DNA of 64,000 nucleotides from JASLEW01 sp035544895 (GTDB taxonomy: Bacteria; Acidobacteriota; Thermoanaerobaculia; Multivoradales; UBA5704), in NCBI GenBank assembly GCA_035544895.1, contig DASZZM010000035.1:158883-222882 (forward strand), written 5' to 3'. Below are positions 1-8,408 of this stretch, piece after piece. The position numbers and the translations under genes were made by a program. The notes below the pieces were generated by a model. It was not told where the DNA came from, made no database searches, and was given only the letters and a program-made list of their open reading frames with translations. How positions within the stretch are numbered: position 1 is the stretch's first letter; the number at the start of each line of letters is the position of its first letter.

Positions 1-1
1 C

Positions 2-862
2 GAGGTCGTCGCGGGGAGCCTGGTGCTCTGGGTGCCCTACCTGCTGCTGCGCAAGAGCCCGCGCCGCTGGTGGCTGTACACCGGCCTCGCCTGCGTCCCA
101 TTCCTGTTCTTCGCCGACTTCGTCAGCCCGATCTGGATCGATCCGCTGTTCAACGAGTTCGGTCCGATGAAGGACAAGAGGCTCGAGGCGCAGGTCCTCC
201 AGCTCGCCCGGCGGGCCGGCATCGAGGGTGGCCGCGTCTTCGAGGTCAACAAGAGCGTCGATACCAAGACGGTCAACGCCTATGTCAACGGCTTCGCCGG
301 CACCAAGCGGATCGTCCTCTGGGACACCATCATCGCCAAGCTCGAGCGCCCGCAGCTCCTCTTCGTGATGGGTCACGAGATGGGTCACTACGTGCTCGAC
401 CACGTGGTCAAGGGGATCTTCTTCGCCGCCGCCCTGATCCTCGTGGCGCTGCTCGCGATCGACCGCATGGCCCGCGCGCTGCTGTCCAGGATGGGCGGCC
501 GTTTCGGCTTCGGCGAGCTCTCCGACGTCGCCTCGCTGCCGCTCCTGGCCCTGCTCTTCGGCCTGTTCTTCCTGGTCTTCGCGCCCGTCGGGCTGGCCTA
601 CTCGCGCCACCTGGAGCACGAGGCGGACCGCTTCGGGCTCGAGCTGACCCGCGACAACCACGCGGCGGCTGCCGCCTTCGTCCGGCTGCAGGAAGAAAAC
701 CTCGGCTACCCGCGGCCCGGCCTGCTCTACAAGCTCTGGCGCTCGACCCATCCGCCCCTGGGCGAGCGCATCGACTTCTGCAACAGCTACCGCCCATGGG
801 AGCGCGGCGAGCTCCTGCGCTACGGGCACCTCTTCCGCGATGAGAGCGGCCCGCCGAGGTAG
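2..862 (+). CDS. M48 family (Ste24-like) zinc metalloprotease, 5' end cut by window edge
   Basis: The reading frame is already open at base 2, so only the C-terminal ~286 residues are seen; the GTG at base 23 is probably internal. The zinc motif HEMGH is encoded at 373-387, and a second ligand region EHEADRFG follows two hydrophobic segments (GIFFAAALILVALLAI and LLALLFGLFFLVFAPVG). This arrangement, with the catalytic helix between membrane spans, is that of Ste24/CAAX-prenyl-protease-like M48 enzymes of the inner membrane, which full length are about 400 residues. No partner gene can be judged because the upstream side is missing. The peptidase family is secure; the substrate is unknown. 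Confidence 0.85.
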   Translation, partial: EVVAGSLVLWVPYLLLRKSPRRWWLYTGLACVPFLFFADFVSPIWIDPLFNEFGPMKDKRLEAQVLQLARRAGIEGGRVFEVNKSVDTKTVNAYVNGFAGTKRIVLWDTIIAKLERPQLLFVMGHEMGHYVLDHVVKGIFFAAALILVALLAIDRMARALLSRMGGRFGFGELSDVASLPLLALLFGLFFLVFAPVGLAYSRHLEHEADRFGLELTRDNHAAAAAFVRLQEENLGYPRPGLLYKLWRSTHPPLGERIDFCNSYRPWERGELLRYGHLFRDESGPPR

Positions 863-1016
863 GACGGGCCGCGGCATCCTTCGGCGCTGGCGGAGAGACG
901 CCGCGCTCGCAGCTTCTTTCTTCAGGAGCCACTCGGCTGGAGCACCAAGTGGGCCGGCCCTTCGTGCCCGCAAACCGATCACGGCCCTGCGGGGATTGGT
1001 ATCAGTGCCCCATTCT

Positions 1017-2678
1017 TTATGCAGATCTCGTTGAGTCAACCTCCGTCAAGGGTCTCGCCGGCGGCGGTAACGGATTTGCCCGCGCCGGGCGCAGGCTCTC
1101 GACCAGCCGCCAGCCGCCGCTCTCCGCGAGGGTCCACAGGCATTCGACCGTCGGCAACAGGTGGAGGTCGGTGGCCGGCTGAAACTCCGGGCGGGCGCGG
1201 CCGATCTTCTGCTCTTCGGCAGCGAAGAGGCCGAAGGAGCCTTCCGGCCGCTGCTGGAGGAGGAGGAAGTCCATGCCCTCGCGCCAGGCGCCGCCGCCGA
1301 GGCCGAGGTGGATCGCAGCGCGGAGGACGCGGGCCGCGTGAACGAGGTCGTACGCGCGCAGCAGGCGAATCGCGGTTGCCGACAGCAGCTCCTCGAGCCA
1401 AGGGCGGTCGGAGCCGAGATCGACCCGGCGCACGCCCCAGCCGGTGAGCGAGCCGGCGTGCGCGAGGAGCCGCTCCAGGGAGGCGGCGGACATCGCGGAC
1501 GGCAGAGAACGCGCGCAGGAGACGAGCTCCGCCGCCGTTACACCGCACGGGGCGGGATGAAGATCCATGCCGTACAGCAGGGCGCGCTTGTCGGCGAGAG
1601 CCAGGTCCGCCGCCGGATCGGCCGCCGGGACGGCGGCCAGCAGCTCGGCGGCCCGGGCGGCCAAGCCGTCCGGTCCGTTGAGCGACGGCACGCGAAAGCC
1701 GGCCGCATCGAGGGCTCCCGCGGCCGCCAGTGCCAGCAACGGCGGCACGTCGTCGTACGAGTCGGGCGCCGGCGTCCGCCCGCCGCGCAGCCGGGCGGCA
1801 ACCCGGAGCAGAGCCGGCCGTAGCGCGGCCGCCTCGTCCGGTGCAGCGCCGGCGGCCAAGTGGCAGCCGAGCACGAGCCGGCAGAGAGTGTCGCGGCGCG
1901 CCCCCGGGTAGCGGCAGACGGTCGCGGCGAGCCCGGCCAACCAGCGCGCCGCGCCGCGGGCGGCGGCAGCCGCGGCGGGTGCGGCCGCCGGAGCGGCAGC
2001 GGTGGCGGCGGCGTTCGGAGCGGGCGCGAGGTCAGCGGCCGAGGCGGCCGAGGCGCCAGCCGGAGCGGGTGCGTCGGAGAGAGCCCGACCCCGCGAGCGG
2101 CCGGCCGCCGCCCGCGGCGAAGCCGCGGCGAGCGCCGGCCGTCCCCGCAGCTCCGGCCGCAGGTTGCGGCGCTTCAGGCAGATGGCGATGATCGCTACGA
2201 GCGTCGTGTGGTAGTGGTGGGAGAAGTAGGCGGCTTCAGGTTTGATGGTCCCGAGCTTCTCGGCCGCGGCGTAGAGCGGCGCGGCCCACTGCGGTCCGGG
2301 GATCGCGCCCTCGGTGTCCTGGCGGGCGAGCAGGGTTTCCCAGGCGCGCTCCGAAGTGGTCGTGGGAGCGTAGCCGATGGCCTCCCAGCAGAGGAGCAGC
2401 TCGGCCAGGAGGTCCCAGTGGCTCTCTTGCGCGATGACGATCAGCAGCGTCGAGAGCAGCGCTCGCACGGCTGCGACCTGGTGCGGCGGGATGCTCGCCG
2501 GACGCGAACCGAAGCGATAGAAGAACATGATCACGTGGGTGACGGCGTAGAGGCCGTCCTCGTTGAGGAAAAGCGCCGATGGGACGCGGCCGAGGATCGA
2601 GGCGGCATAGAGCTCAGAGAGGCTCGGCCAGGGGTGATCGAAATTCCCTGCCTCCAGGCAGGAGGCCACGTCCATCAT
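1017..2678 (-). CDS. Conserved protein of unknown function, DUF6895-like; likely 5'-truncated
   Basis: 553 residues from the first ATG. The N-terminal third is well structured (for example SLSELYAASILGRVPSALF, then YAVTHVIMFFYRFGS), followed by an Ala/Pro-rich linker near residues 175-240 and a helical C-terminal half ending in a segment (FLLLQQRPEGSFGLF) that recalls alpha/alpha-toroid repeats. I think it resembles DUF6895-type proteins, with low certainty. Upstream of the ATG the same frame reads 87 further plausible codons (2679-2939: QAYVAATGDREG..., RSPAEFILFAEVYTAL, NERLPHR) without any ATG, GTG or TTG and with a TGA just before, inside the toxin gene. The true N-terminus therefore seems to have been lost or starts at an unusual codon. 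Confidence 0.6.
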   Translation of the reverse strand: MMDVASCLEAGNFDHPWPSLSELYAASILGRVPSALFLNEDGLYAVTHVIMFFYRFGSRPASIPPHQVAAVRALLSTLLIVIAQESHWDLLAELLLCWEAIGYAPTTTSERAWETLLARQDTEGAIPGPQWAAPLYAAAEKLGTIKPEAAYFSHHYHTTLVAIIAICLKRRNLRPELRGRPALAAASPRAAAGRSRGRALSDAPAPAGASAASAADLAPAPNAAATAAAPAAAPAAAAAARGAARWLAGLAATVCRYPGARRDTLCRLVLGCHLAAGAAPDEAAALRPALLRVAARLRGGRTPAPDSYDDVPPLLALAAAGALDAAGFRVPSLNGPDGLAARAAELLAAVPAADPAADLALADKRALLYGMDLHPAPCGVTAAELVSCARSLPSAMSAASLERLLAHAGSLTGWGVRRVDLGSDRPWLEELLSATAIRLLRAYDLVHAARVLRAAIHLGLGGGAWREGMDFLLLQQRPEGSFGLFAAEEQKIGRARPEFQPATDLHLLPTVECLWTLAESGGWRLVESLRPARANPLPPPARPLTEVDSTRSA

Positions 2679-2940
2679 GCGGTGGGGCAGGCGCTCGTTG
2701 TGTTCGAGCAGACCGGCGGCGAGCGCGCGTTCGAGCTGCGCCCGGCGGCCGGCATCGTCGCGCCCGACGTCGCGGAGCGCGGTGTAGACCTCGGCGAAGA
2801 GAATGAACTCGGCGGGCGAGCGCAGCAGGCGCTCGCGGAACTGGCGATTCTCCGAAACCGCTTCGAGCAGCGCGCTGAAGCGGCGCGGTGCCGCGCCCTC
2901 GCGGTCGCCGGTCGCGGCGACGTAGGCCTGGAGGTGGGGG

Positions 2941-3360
2941 TCAGCTCCGCCAGTCTTCGATGTAGAGGCCCTCGAAGGGCTCGAAGTCCGGGCGGTTCGC
3001 GGTCACGAGAACCAGATCGTTGACTCTTGCGATCGCGGCAATCTGACCGTCGACGAAAGGCGGCGTCCGACCCTTCGCCAGCAACCTGGCGCGCTCCCGT
3101 GCGTGCCAGGCCGCGGCCTTCTCTTCATAGGCGAGAATCGGAAAGTCGGCTCGCACGACGGTGGCGAGATAGTCTTCGATCTGCTCCCTGCGGCGGGACT
3201 TCGGCATTCGCTCGCAACCGAAGCGCAACTCGTGCCAGGTCGGCGCGGCAATCCCCATGGTACCGCTGTGGCGGGCAAGGCGTTCCAGGAGCCGTCGGTT
3301 CGGAGCTGGACAGACCGGTTCCGACAAGACGTTGGTGTCGAGCAGGAAGCGGAGGCTCAC
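2941..3360 (-). CDS. PIN-domain ribonuclease toxin (VapC/FitB type)
   Basis: 139 residues. It starts FLLDTNVLSEP, the first PIN acidic motif, carries the second acidic residue in TWHELRFG and the C-terminal group around DGQIAAIARVNDLVLVT, with DF near the end. PIN toxins of this class are Mg-dependent endoribonucleases held inactive by a cognate antitoxin. The GTG start overlaps the TGA of the upstream antitoxin gene (GTGA), the usual antitoxin-first arrangement. Length is normal for the family. The stop codon lies immediately before the open frame of the truncated gene at 1017-2678. Confidence 0.87.
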   Translation of the reverse strand: MSLRFLLDTNVLSEPVCPAPNRRLLERLARHSGTMGIAAPTWHELRFGCERMPKSRRREQIEDYLATVVRADFPILAYEEKAAAWHARERARLLAKGRTPPFVDGQIAAIARVNDLVLVTANRPDFEPFEGLYIEDWRS

Positions 3361-3638
3361 CAGGCGAAATCCCGCCCGCGGGAAGCGTCGCGGACTTCGT
3401 GCAGCCAGTCCTCGGGCTCGACCGCATTGTCCGCGAAATCAGGATTCCGGCGTAGAAAGTCCCGGTAGGCTTCGCCGAAACCGCGCCGGCCGCCGGCAAG
3501 CCGCTCGTACTCCTCGAGCGCCACCAGCACCGCGATGGGCTTGCCGCGGCGAGTCAGCTCGACGGTTGCTCCCTCCTCGGCGGCGTGTACGAGGCTCGTG
3601 AAGTGGTTCCTGGCTTCGGCAATCGAGTATCTCTTCAT
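3357..3638 (-). CDS. Phd/YefM-family antitoxin
   Basis: 93 residues with the typical Phd/YefM N-terminal DNA-binding fold (MKRYSIAEARNHFTSLV, then TVELTRRGKPIAVLV and LEEYERLAG). The C-terminal 40 residues should wrap the PIN toxin encoded by the next gene, with which it overlaps by four bases. Members of this family repress their own promoter; a near-perfect 18-base palindrome 17 bases upstream of the start is a candidate operator. The RBS AGGAGGG is 10 bases before the ATG. Confidence 0.85.
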   Translation of the reverse strand: MKRYSIAEARNHFTSLVHAAEEGATVELTRRGKPIAVLVALEEYERLAGGRRGFGEAYRDFLRRNPDFADNAVEPEDWLHEVRDASRGRDFAW

Positions 3639-3654
3639 CGCGGGGGAGCCCTCC

Positions 3655-3672
3655 TGGCCATCTAGATAGCCA
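3655..3672. promoter_or_regulatory. Candidate operator palindrome of the PIN/Phd module
   Basis: The sequence TGGCCATCTAGATAGCCA is a palindrome apart from one mismatched pair, and sits 17 bases upstream of the antitoxin ATG. Position and symmetry fit an autoregulatory Phd binding site; binding itself is inferred. Confidence 0.5.
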
Positions 3673-3738
3673 TTTTACCTCTGCCGCGACGACCACGCAA
3701 GCTCGGGCCGGAGACTCGGAGACCAGGGTTGCCGGTTC

Positions 3739-5097
3739 TCAGAGATCGAGGCTGCAGCGCGACAGGAGCTGGGCGAGGGCGCGCTCGGCGCGGCGGCGGA
3801 TGTCGTCGAGGTCGAGGCGGGTGAGGCGGCCGTCCTCGACCAGCGGCTCGCCGCCGACCAGGACGTGGCGCACCGCCGTGCGCGAGGCGCCGAAGGCGAT
3901 CAGGTCGTGCGGGTCGACCGCTCGGGCGGCGGTGAGCTCGGGCTGGCGCCGCGACAGGACCACGAGGTCGGCGGCCTTGCCCACCTCGACGGTTCCCACC
4001 AGGGAGTCGAGGCCGAGCGCCCGAGCCCCTTCGCTGGTCGCCAGACGCAGGGCATCGAGCCCCGAGAAAGCCTCGGGGCCGTGGCGCAGCTTCTGCAGGA
4101 GGGCCGCGAGGCGCAGCTCCGTGAAGGCGTCGAGGCGGTTGTTGCAGGGCGCCCCGTCGGCCCCGACGCCGACCGCCAGGCCGGCGCGCCGCAGGCCCAC
4201 CAGGTCGGCGATGCCAGAGCCGAGCTTCAGATTAGAGCTCGGACAGTGGACCACGCTGGTCCGGCCGGCGCGCAGGCGCGGCAGGTGCTCGGCGGTGATC
4301 CACACCCCGTGGGCAAGGCGCAGGTCGGCCGCGAGCAGTCCCAGGTCGGCGAAGTACTCGATCTCGTCGCGCCCGCCCCGGGTGGCGCGCACCGCCGCCA
4401 TCTCCTCGCGCTGCTCCAGGGCGTGGGTGTGGACCGGCCAGCCGCGGCCGGCGGAGAGCTCGCGGATGCCCTGCCACAACGGGTCCGAGCAGGTGAGGAT
4501 GAAGCGCGGGTTGAGCAGGTAGCGCAGGCGTCCGCCCGCGGCCCCGTCGTAGCGCTCGCCCAGGGCGGCGGTCGAGGCGAGCACCGCGTCGGTATCGCCG
4601 CCGAGCGCGGCGGGCAGCCCCTCGCCGCCGTCCATCAGGCACTGGCCGGCCAGGGCGCGCAGCCGCGAGTCGACCAGGGCGTCGAGCAGGCCGCGGGCCC
4701 CCGGCCCGAGGCCGATGTCCTGCACCGTGGTGGTACCGCCGAGCAGGCACTCCGCGGCGCCGAGCAGGGCGCACCAGTAGGCGCTCTCGTCGTCGTGGGC
4801 GGCCTCCAGCGGCCAGATGCGCTCGCGCAGCCAGGAGAGCAGGCGCCGCCCCTCGGCGAGGCCGCGGAAGAAGGTCTGCCCGAGGTGGAGGTGTCCCTGG
4901 ATGAGGCCGGGCAGGACGTAGCTCTCCGCGGCGTCGAGCAGCCGGGCGTCCGGCGGCGCGGCGAGCGCCGGCCCCACCGCCGCGATGCGGCCGTCCGCCA
5001 CCAGCACGTCGGCGTCGGCTACCGTCGCCGCGGCGTCGAGCGTGAGGACGGTGCCGCCGCGCAGCAGGAGGGGGGTGTTGTGGTGGTCCATCGCCAT
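3739..5097 (-). CDS. Amidohydrolase, probable guanine/8-oxoguanine-type deaminase (TrzA/AtzB subfamily)
   Basis: 452 residues. Metal-binding and catalytic positions of the amidohydrolase superfamily are present: HLH at 69-71, H223/H225 in VHTHALEQREE, H263 in LAHGVWIT, and D314 in VGADGAPCNN. The spacing and the segment HCPSSNLKLGSG match the chlorohydrolase/deaminase branch that includes 8-oxoguanine and guanine deaminases. It is divergently arranged with a complete urate/allantoin operon, so deamination of a purine base to feed xanthine dehydrogenase and urate oxidase is the most economical role; the exact substrate cannot be read from sequence. A 10-base tandem repeat covers the start region and offers several in-register and out-of-register ATGs. 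Confidence 0.8.
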   Translation of the reverse strand: MAMDHHNTPLLLRGGTVLTLDAAATVADADVLVADGRIAAVGPALAAPPDARLLDAAESYVLPGLIQGHLHLGQTFFRGLAEGRRLLSWLRERIWPLEAAHDDESAYWCALLGAAECLLGGTTTVQDIGLGPGARGLLDALVDSRLRALAGQCLMDGGEGLPAALGGDTDAVLASTAALGERYDGAAGGRLRYLLNPRFILTCSDPLWQGIRELSAGRGWPVHTHALEQREEMAAVRATRGGRDEIEYFADLGLLAADLRLAHGVWITAEHLPRLRAGRTSVVHCPSSNLKLGSGIADLVGLRRAGLAVGVGADGAPCNNRLDAFTELRLAALLQKLRHGPEAFSGLDALRLATSEGARALGLDSLVGTVEVGKAADLVVLSRRQPELTAARAVDPHDLIAFGASRTAVRHVLVGGEPLVEDGRLTRLDLDDIRRRAERALAQLLSRCSLDL

Positions 5098-5117
5098 CCA
5101 TCGCCATCCATCGCCAC
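5091..5117. repeat. 10-base tandem repeat (about 2.7 copies) at the deaminase start
   Basis: The unit tcgccatcca is repeated at 5091, 5101 and partly 5111. It covers the first codons of the leftward deaminase gene and part of the 56-base gap to the divergent allantoinase gene. Each unit carries ATG triplets on the minus strand; because 10 is not a multiple of three, copy-number changes would alter which ATGs are in frame. Confidence 0.85.
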
Positions 5118-5153
5118 TGATCTCATCATGGCGTCGTGTAGTGTCTACCTGCC

Positions 5154-6497
5154 ATGCCGCCGCCCGCGCTCGCGCTGCGCTCCCGCCGCATCGTCACTCC
5201 CGAGGGCATCCGCGCCGCCACCGTCTGCATCGAGGCCGGGGTCATCACCGCCCTCCTCCCGCACGGCCAGGCGCCCGCCGGAGCCGCCCTCGTCGACTAC
5301 GGCGAGGCGGCGGTCCTGCCCGGCGTGGTCGATACCCACGTGCACGTCAACGACCCGGGGCGGGCGGACTGGGAGGGCTTCGCCACCGCCACCCGCGCCG
5401 CGGCGGCGGGCGGCGTCACCACCCTGGTCGACATGCCGCTCAACAGCATCCCGGCGACCACCACGGCCGAGGCCTTGCGCCGCAAGCGGGCCGCGGCCGC
5501 CGGGCGCTGCCGGGTGGACGTCGCCTTCTGGGGCGGCGTCGTGCCCGGCAATACGGCCGAGCTGCCGGGCCTCGCCGCGGCGGGCGTGCGCGGGTTCAAG
5601 GCCTTCCTCGTCCCCTCCGGGGTCGAGGAGTTCCCCTGCGTCGGCGAGCCCGAGCTGCGCGAAGCCCTGCCCGTCGTGGCCGGCCTCGGCCTGCCGCTGC
5701 TGGTCCATGCCGAGCTGCCGGCGCCGATCGCGGCCGCCAGCCGCGGCTGGCACGAGCCCGCGAGCTACCGCGGCTACCTGGCCTCACGCCCGGAGGCGGC
5801 CGAAGTCGATGCCGTGCGCCTGCTCCTCGACCTGGCCGCCGAGCTCGGCGGCCGCCTCCACGTCGTCCATCTCTCGGCGGCGGCGGCCTTGCCCTTGCTG
5901 GCCGCCGCGCGGGCGCGCGGCCTCCCGGTGACCGTCGAGACCTGCCCGCACTATCTCACCTTCGCCGCTGAGGATATCGCCGACGGCGCCACCGCGTTGA
6001 AATGTGCGCCGCCGATCCGCGAACGCGCCAACCGGGAGCGGTTGTGGGCCGCCCTCGCCGCCCGCGAGATCGACCTCGTGGCCTCGGACCACTCGCCGAG
6101 CCCGCCGGCCATGAAACACTGCGCCAGCGGCGACTTCGCCCGCGCCTGGGGAGGCGTCTCGTCGCTGCAGCTCAGCTTGTCCGCGACCTGGACCGAGGCG
6201 CGGCGGCGCGGCTTCGGGCTCGACGACCTGGCGCGCCTGCTCGCCCGCGCCCCGGCGGAGCTCGCCGGCTTCGGCGGCAGCAAGGGCGCGATCGCCCCCG
6301 GCCACGACGCCGACCTGGCGGTTTTCGCGCCCGAGGCGAGCTTCCGGGTCGAGCCGGAGGCCCTGGAGCACCGGCACAAGCTCACTCCCTATGCCGGCCG
6401 CGTGCTCGACGGCGTCGTCCTCGCCACCTTCCTGCGCGGCGAGCGGGTCTACGATAGGGGGCGATTTCCCGCTTCACCGACCGGGAGGGTGTGGTGA
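5154..6497 (+). CDS. allB: Allantoinase
   Basis: 447 residues, hydrolysing allantoin to allantoate. Cyclic-amidohydrolase landmarks are complete: HVH at 62-64 in THVHVNDPGR, the lysine that is carboxylated (K149 in VRGFKAFLV), H185 in LLVHAEL, H239 in LHVVHLSAA and the catalytic aspartate D312 in VASDHSPSPP. First gene of a + strand operon with four further urate-pathway genes; its 3' end overlaps the allantoicase gene by seven bases. Length is normal for the family. The neighbouring genes exclude dihydropyrimidinase or dihydroorotase as better calls. Confidence 0.93.
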   Translation: MPPPALALRSRRIVTPEGIRAATVCIEAGVITALLPHGQAPAGAALVDYGEAAVLPGVVDTHVHVNDPGRADWEGFATATRAAAAGGVTTLVDMPLNSIPATTTAEALRRKRAAAAGRCRVDVAFWGGVVPGNTAELPGLAAAGVRGFKAFLVPSGVEEFPCVGEPELREALPVVAGLGLPLLVHAELPAPIAAASRGWHEPASYRGYLASRPEAAEVDAVRLLLDLAAELGGRLHVVHLSAAAALPLLAAARARGLPVTVETCPHYLTFAAEDIADGATALKCAPPIRERANRERLWAALAAREIDLVASDHSPSPPAMKHCASGDFARAWGGVSSLQLSLSATWTEARRRGFGLDDLARLLARAPAELAGFGGSKGAIAPGHDADLAVFAPEASFRVEPEALEHRHKLTPYAGRVLDGVVLATFLRGERVYDRGRFPASPTGRVW

Positions 6498-7534
6498 CGC
6501 CGACCGACTGGAGCCAGTGGCTGGACCTGGCGAGCGAGCGCCTGGGCGGCGCCGTGCTGGCCGCCAACGACGAGTTCTTCGCTCCGAAGGAGAGCCTGCT
6601 CAAGCCGGGCAAGCCGGTCTTCAGGGAGGGCGCCTACACCGAGCGCGGCAAGTGGATGGACGGCTGGGAGACCCGCCGGCGGCGCGAGGCCGGTCACGAC
6701 TGGTGCATCGTGCGGCTGGGGCTGCAGGGGGTGCCGCGGGGCGTGCTGGTCGACTGCACCCACTTCCGCGGCAACCACCCGGAAGCCTGCTCGCTCGAAG
6801 GCGCCTCACTGACCGGCCATCCGAGCGTCGCCGAGCTCGCCGCGGGAGCCGCGCGGTGGTGCGAGCTGCTCCCCCGTTCACCGCTGGCCAGCGACGCCGA
6901 GAACCGCTTCCCCATCCTCCAGGAGCTGCCGGAGGGCGAGGGGCCGTGCACGCACCTGCGCTTCAACATCTATCCGGACGGCGGCGTGGCGCGGCTGCGC
7001 GTGCACGGCGAGGTCGTCCCCGACCGCGAGCGGCTCCTCCACGCCGCCCGCGTCGGCTGGGAGGTCGATCTCGCCGCCGCCGAGCTGGGCGGGCTGGTGA
7101 TCGACGCGAGCGATATGTTCTTCGGCTCCCGCCACCATCTGATCCTGCCCGGCCCGCCGCTCGGCATGCACGACGGCTGGGAGACGCGGCGGCGCCGCGG
7201 GCCCGGCCACGACTGGGCGCTGCTGCGGCTCGGCGCGCGCGGCAGGGTGGAGCGGGTGGAGGTCGACACCAGCCACTTCAAGGGCAATGCACCGGAGAGC
7301 TGCTCGCTCGAGGTCGCCGATGCCCCGGGGCTCGGCTCCGCCGGGCCCGCGGCGGCCGCCCAGCTCGAGGCAGCCCCCTGGCGCGAGCTCCTGCCGCGGA
7401 CCCGGCTGCAACCGCACACTCGGCACCTGTTCGCCGCGGAGCTCGCGCCGGCCGGACCGGCCACCCACGCGCGCTTCCACCTCTACCCGGACGGCGGGGT
7501 CGGCCGGCTGCGGCTGTTCGGGAGGTTGGCGTGA
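6491..7534 (+). CDS. alc: Allantoicase
   Basis: 347 residues made of two homologous halves, as is characteristic of allantoicase: DGWETRRRR-x-x-GHDW appears once in each half, followed in each by a DxxHFxGNxPExCSLE-like strand (CTHFRGNHPEACSLE and TSHFKGNAPESCSLE). The enzyme cleaves allantoate to ureidoglycolate and urea. The GTG start lies inside the end of the allantoinase gene, and its stop overlaps the next gene's GTG, so translation of the operon is coupled. I see no ureidoglycolate lyase or urease in the window. Confidence 0.93.
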   Translation: MVTPTDWSQWLDLASERLGGAVLAANDEFFAPKESLLKPGKPVFREGAYTERGKWMDGWETRRRREAGHDWCIVRLGLQGVPRGVLVDCTHFRGNHPEACSLEGASLTGHPSVAELAAGAARWCELLPRSPLASDAENRFPILQELPEGEGPCTHLRFNIYPDGGVARLRVHGEVVPDRERLLHAARVGWEVDLAAAELGGLVIDASDMFFGSRHHLILPGPPLGMHDGWETRRRRGPGHDWALLRLGARGRVERVEVDTSHFKGNAPESCSLEVADAPGLGSAGPAAAAQLEAAPWRELLPRTRLQPHTRHLFAAELAPAGPATHARFHLYPDGGVGRLRLFGRLA

Positions 7535-8070
7535 CGGCGCCGGCGCGGCTGGCGTGGCTCAATAGCCTGGCCGCGGAGGAGGCGGCGGCGGAGCTGCTTG
7601 CCTGCTGCGGCTCCTCTGCCTGGGCGCGCGCGCTCGCCGCCTGCCGCCCTTTCGCCGGCGAGGAGACGCTCTTCGCGGCGGCGGAGCGGATCTGGTGGGG
7701 CTTGCGGCCGGAGGACTGGCGCGAGGCCTTCGCCGCTCATCCGCGGATCGGCGAGAGCCCGGCGGCCGGGCGCTCCGCGGCGTGGTCGGAGGCCGAGCAA
7801 GCCGGAGCGCGCCGCGCCGGCGCGGCCATCCTCGACGAGCTTGCCGCCGCCAACCACGCTTACGAGGCCCGCTTCGGCCATGTGTTCCTGATCTGTGCCG
7901 CCGGCAAGAGCGCCGAGGAGATGCTCGCGGCCCTGCGCGACAGAATGGTCAACGAACCCCCCCAAGAGCTGCGCATCGCCGCCGCCGAGCAGGCGAAGAT
8001 CACCCGCCTGCGCCTGGCGAGACTGCGTGCGCCAGGAGTAGCCGTAATCCCAGGAGGACCCGTCCCATGA
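7531..8070 (+). CDS. uraD: 2-oxo-4-hydroxy-4-carboxy-5-ureidoimidazoline (OHCU) decarboxylase
   Basis: 179 residues from the GTG at 7531, chosen because it overlaps the allantoicase stop (GTGA). The family's catalytic histidine is H70 in AAHPRIGES, and the C-terminal half has the usual FGHVFLICAAGKSAEEML and NEPPQELRIA segments. The enzyme decarboxylates OHCU to S-allantoin after 5-hydroxyisourate hydrolase. A much longer open frame runs upstream of this start, but its upstream part is antisense-like low-complexity sequence overlapping allantoicase and is not believed. Confidence 0.92.
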   Translation: MTAPARLAWLNSLAAEEAAAELLACCGSSAWARALAACRPFAGEETLFAAAERIWWGLRPEDWREAFAAHPRIGESPAAGRSAAWSEAEQAGARRAGAAILDELAAANHAYEARFGHVFLICAAGKSAEEMLAALRDRMVNEPPQELRIAAAEQAKITRLRLARLRAPGVAVIPGGPVP

Positions 8071-8405
8071 CCGGCATCACCACCCATGTCCTCGATACCT
8101 CCCGCGGCAGGCCGGCAAGCATAGTGCCGGTGACGCTCGAAGTGCGCAGCGGCAGGGACTGGCGGCGGCTGGCCATCGCCGCCACCGATTCCGACGGCCG
8201 CGCCCGCCTCGTCCCCGCCGGCGCGGCGCTGGCCGCCGGCATCTACCGCCTCACCTTCGACACCGGGGCCTACTTCCAGGCCCATGGGGCCGAAGCCTTT
8301 TTCCCGTCGGTGCCGGTGGTCTTCGAGGTGCGCGACCCCGACCAGAGTCATCACGTGCCGCTTCTCCTGTCCCCCTTCGGCTACTCGACCTACCGCGGGA
8401 GCTGA
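8067..8405 (+). CDS. uraH: 5-hydroxyisourate hydrolase (transthyretin-like)
   Basis: 112 residues from the ATG at 8067, which overlaps the uraD stop (ATGA). It begins ITTHVLDTSRGRPAS and ends in the signature tetrapeptide YRGS, both diagnostic of HIU hydrolase as opposed to vertebrate transthyretin. It opens the ring of 5-hydroxyisourate, the product of urate oxidase encoded three bases downstream. No signal peptide, so a cytosolic enzyme. Confidence 0.95.
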   Translation: MTGITTHVLDTSRGRPASIVPVTLEVRSGRDWRRLAIAATDSDGRARLVPAGAALAAGIYRLTFDTGAYFQAHGAEAFFPSVPVVFEVRDPDQSHHVPLLLSPFGYSTYRGS

Positions 8406-8408
8406 TCC

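Noticed and set aside
3865..5931. A 688-codon plus-strand open frame across the deaminase and into the allantoinase gene
   Set aside because: It runs antisense to one proven enzyme and out of frame through another; Arg/Ala/Pro-rich shadow.
6391..7530. N-terminal extension of the OHCU decarboxylase frame by about 380 codons
   Set aside because: It overlaps the allantoicase gene out of frame; the GTG at 7531 with stop/start overlap gives a normal-length enzyme.
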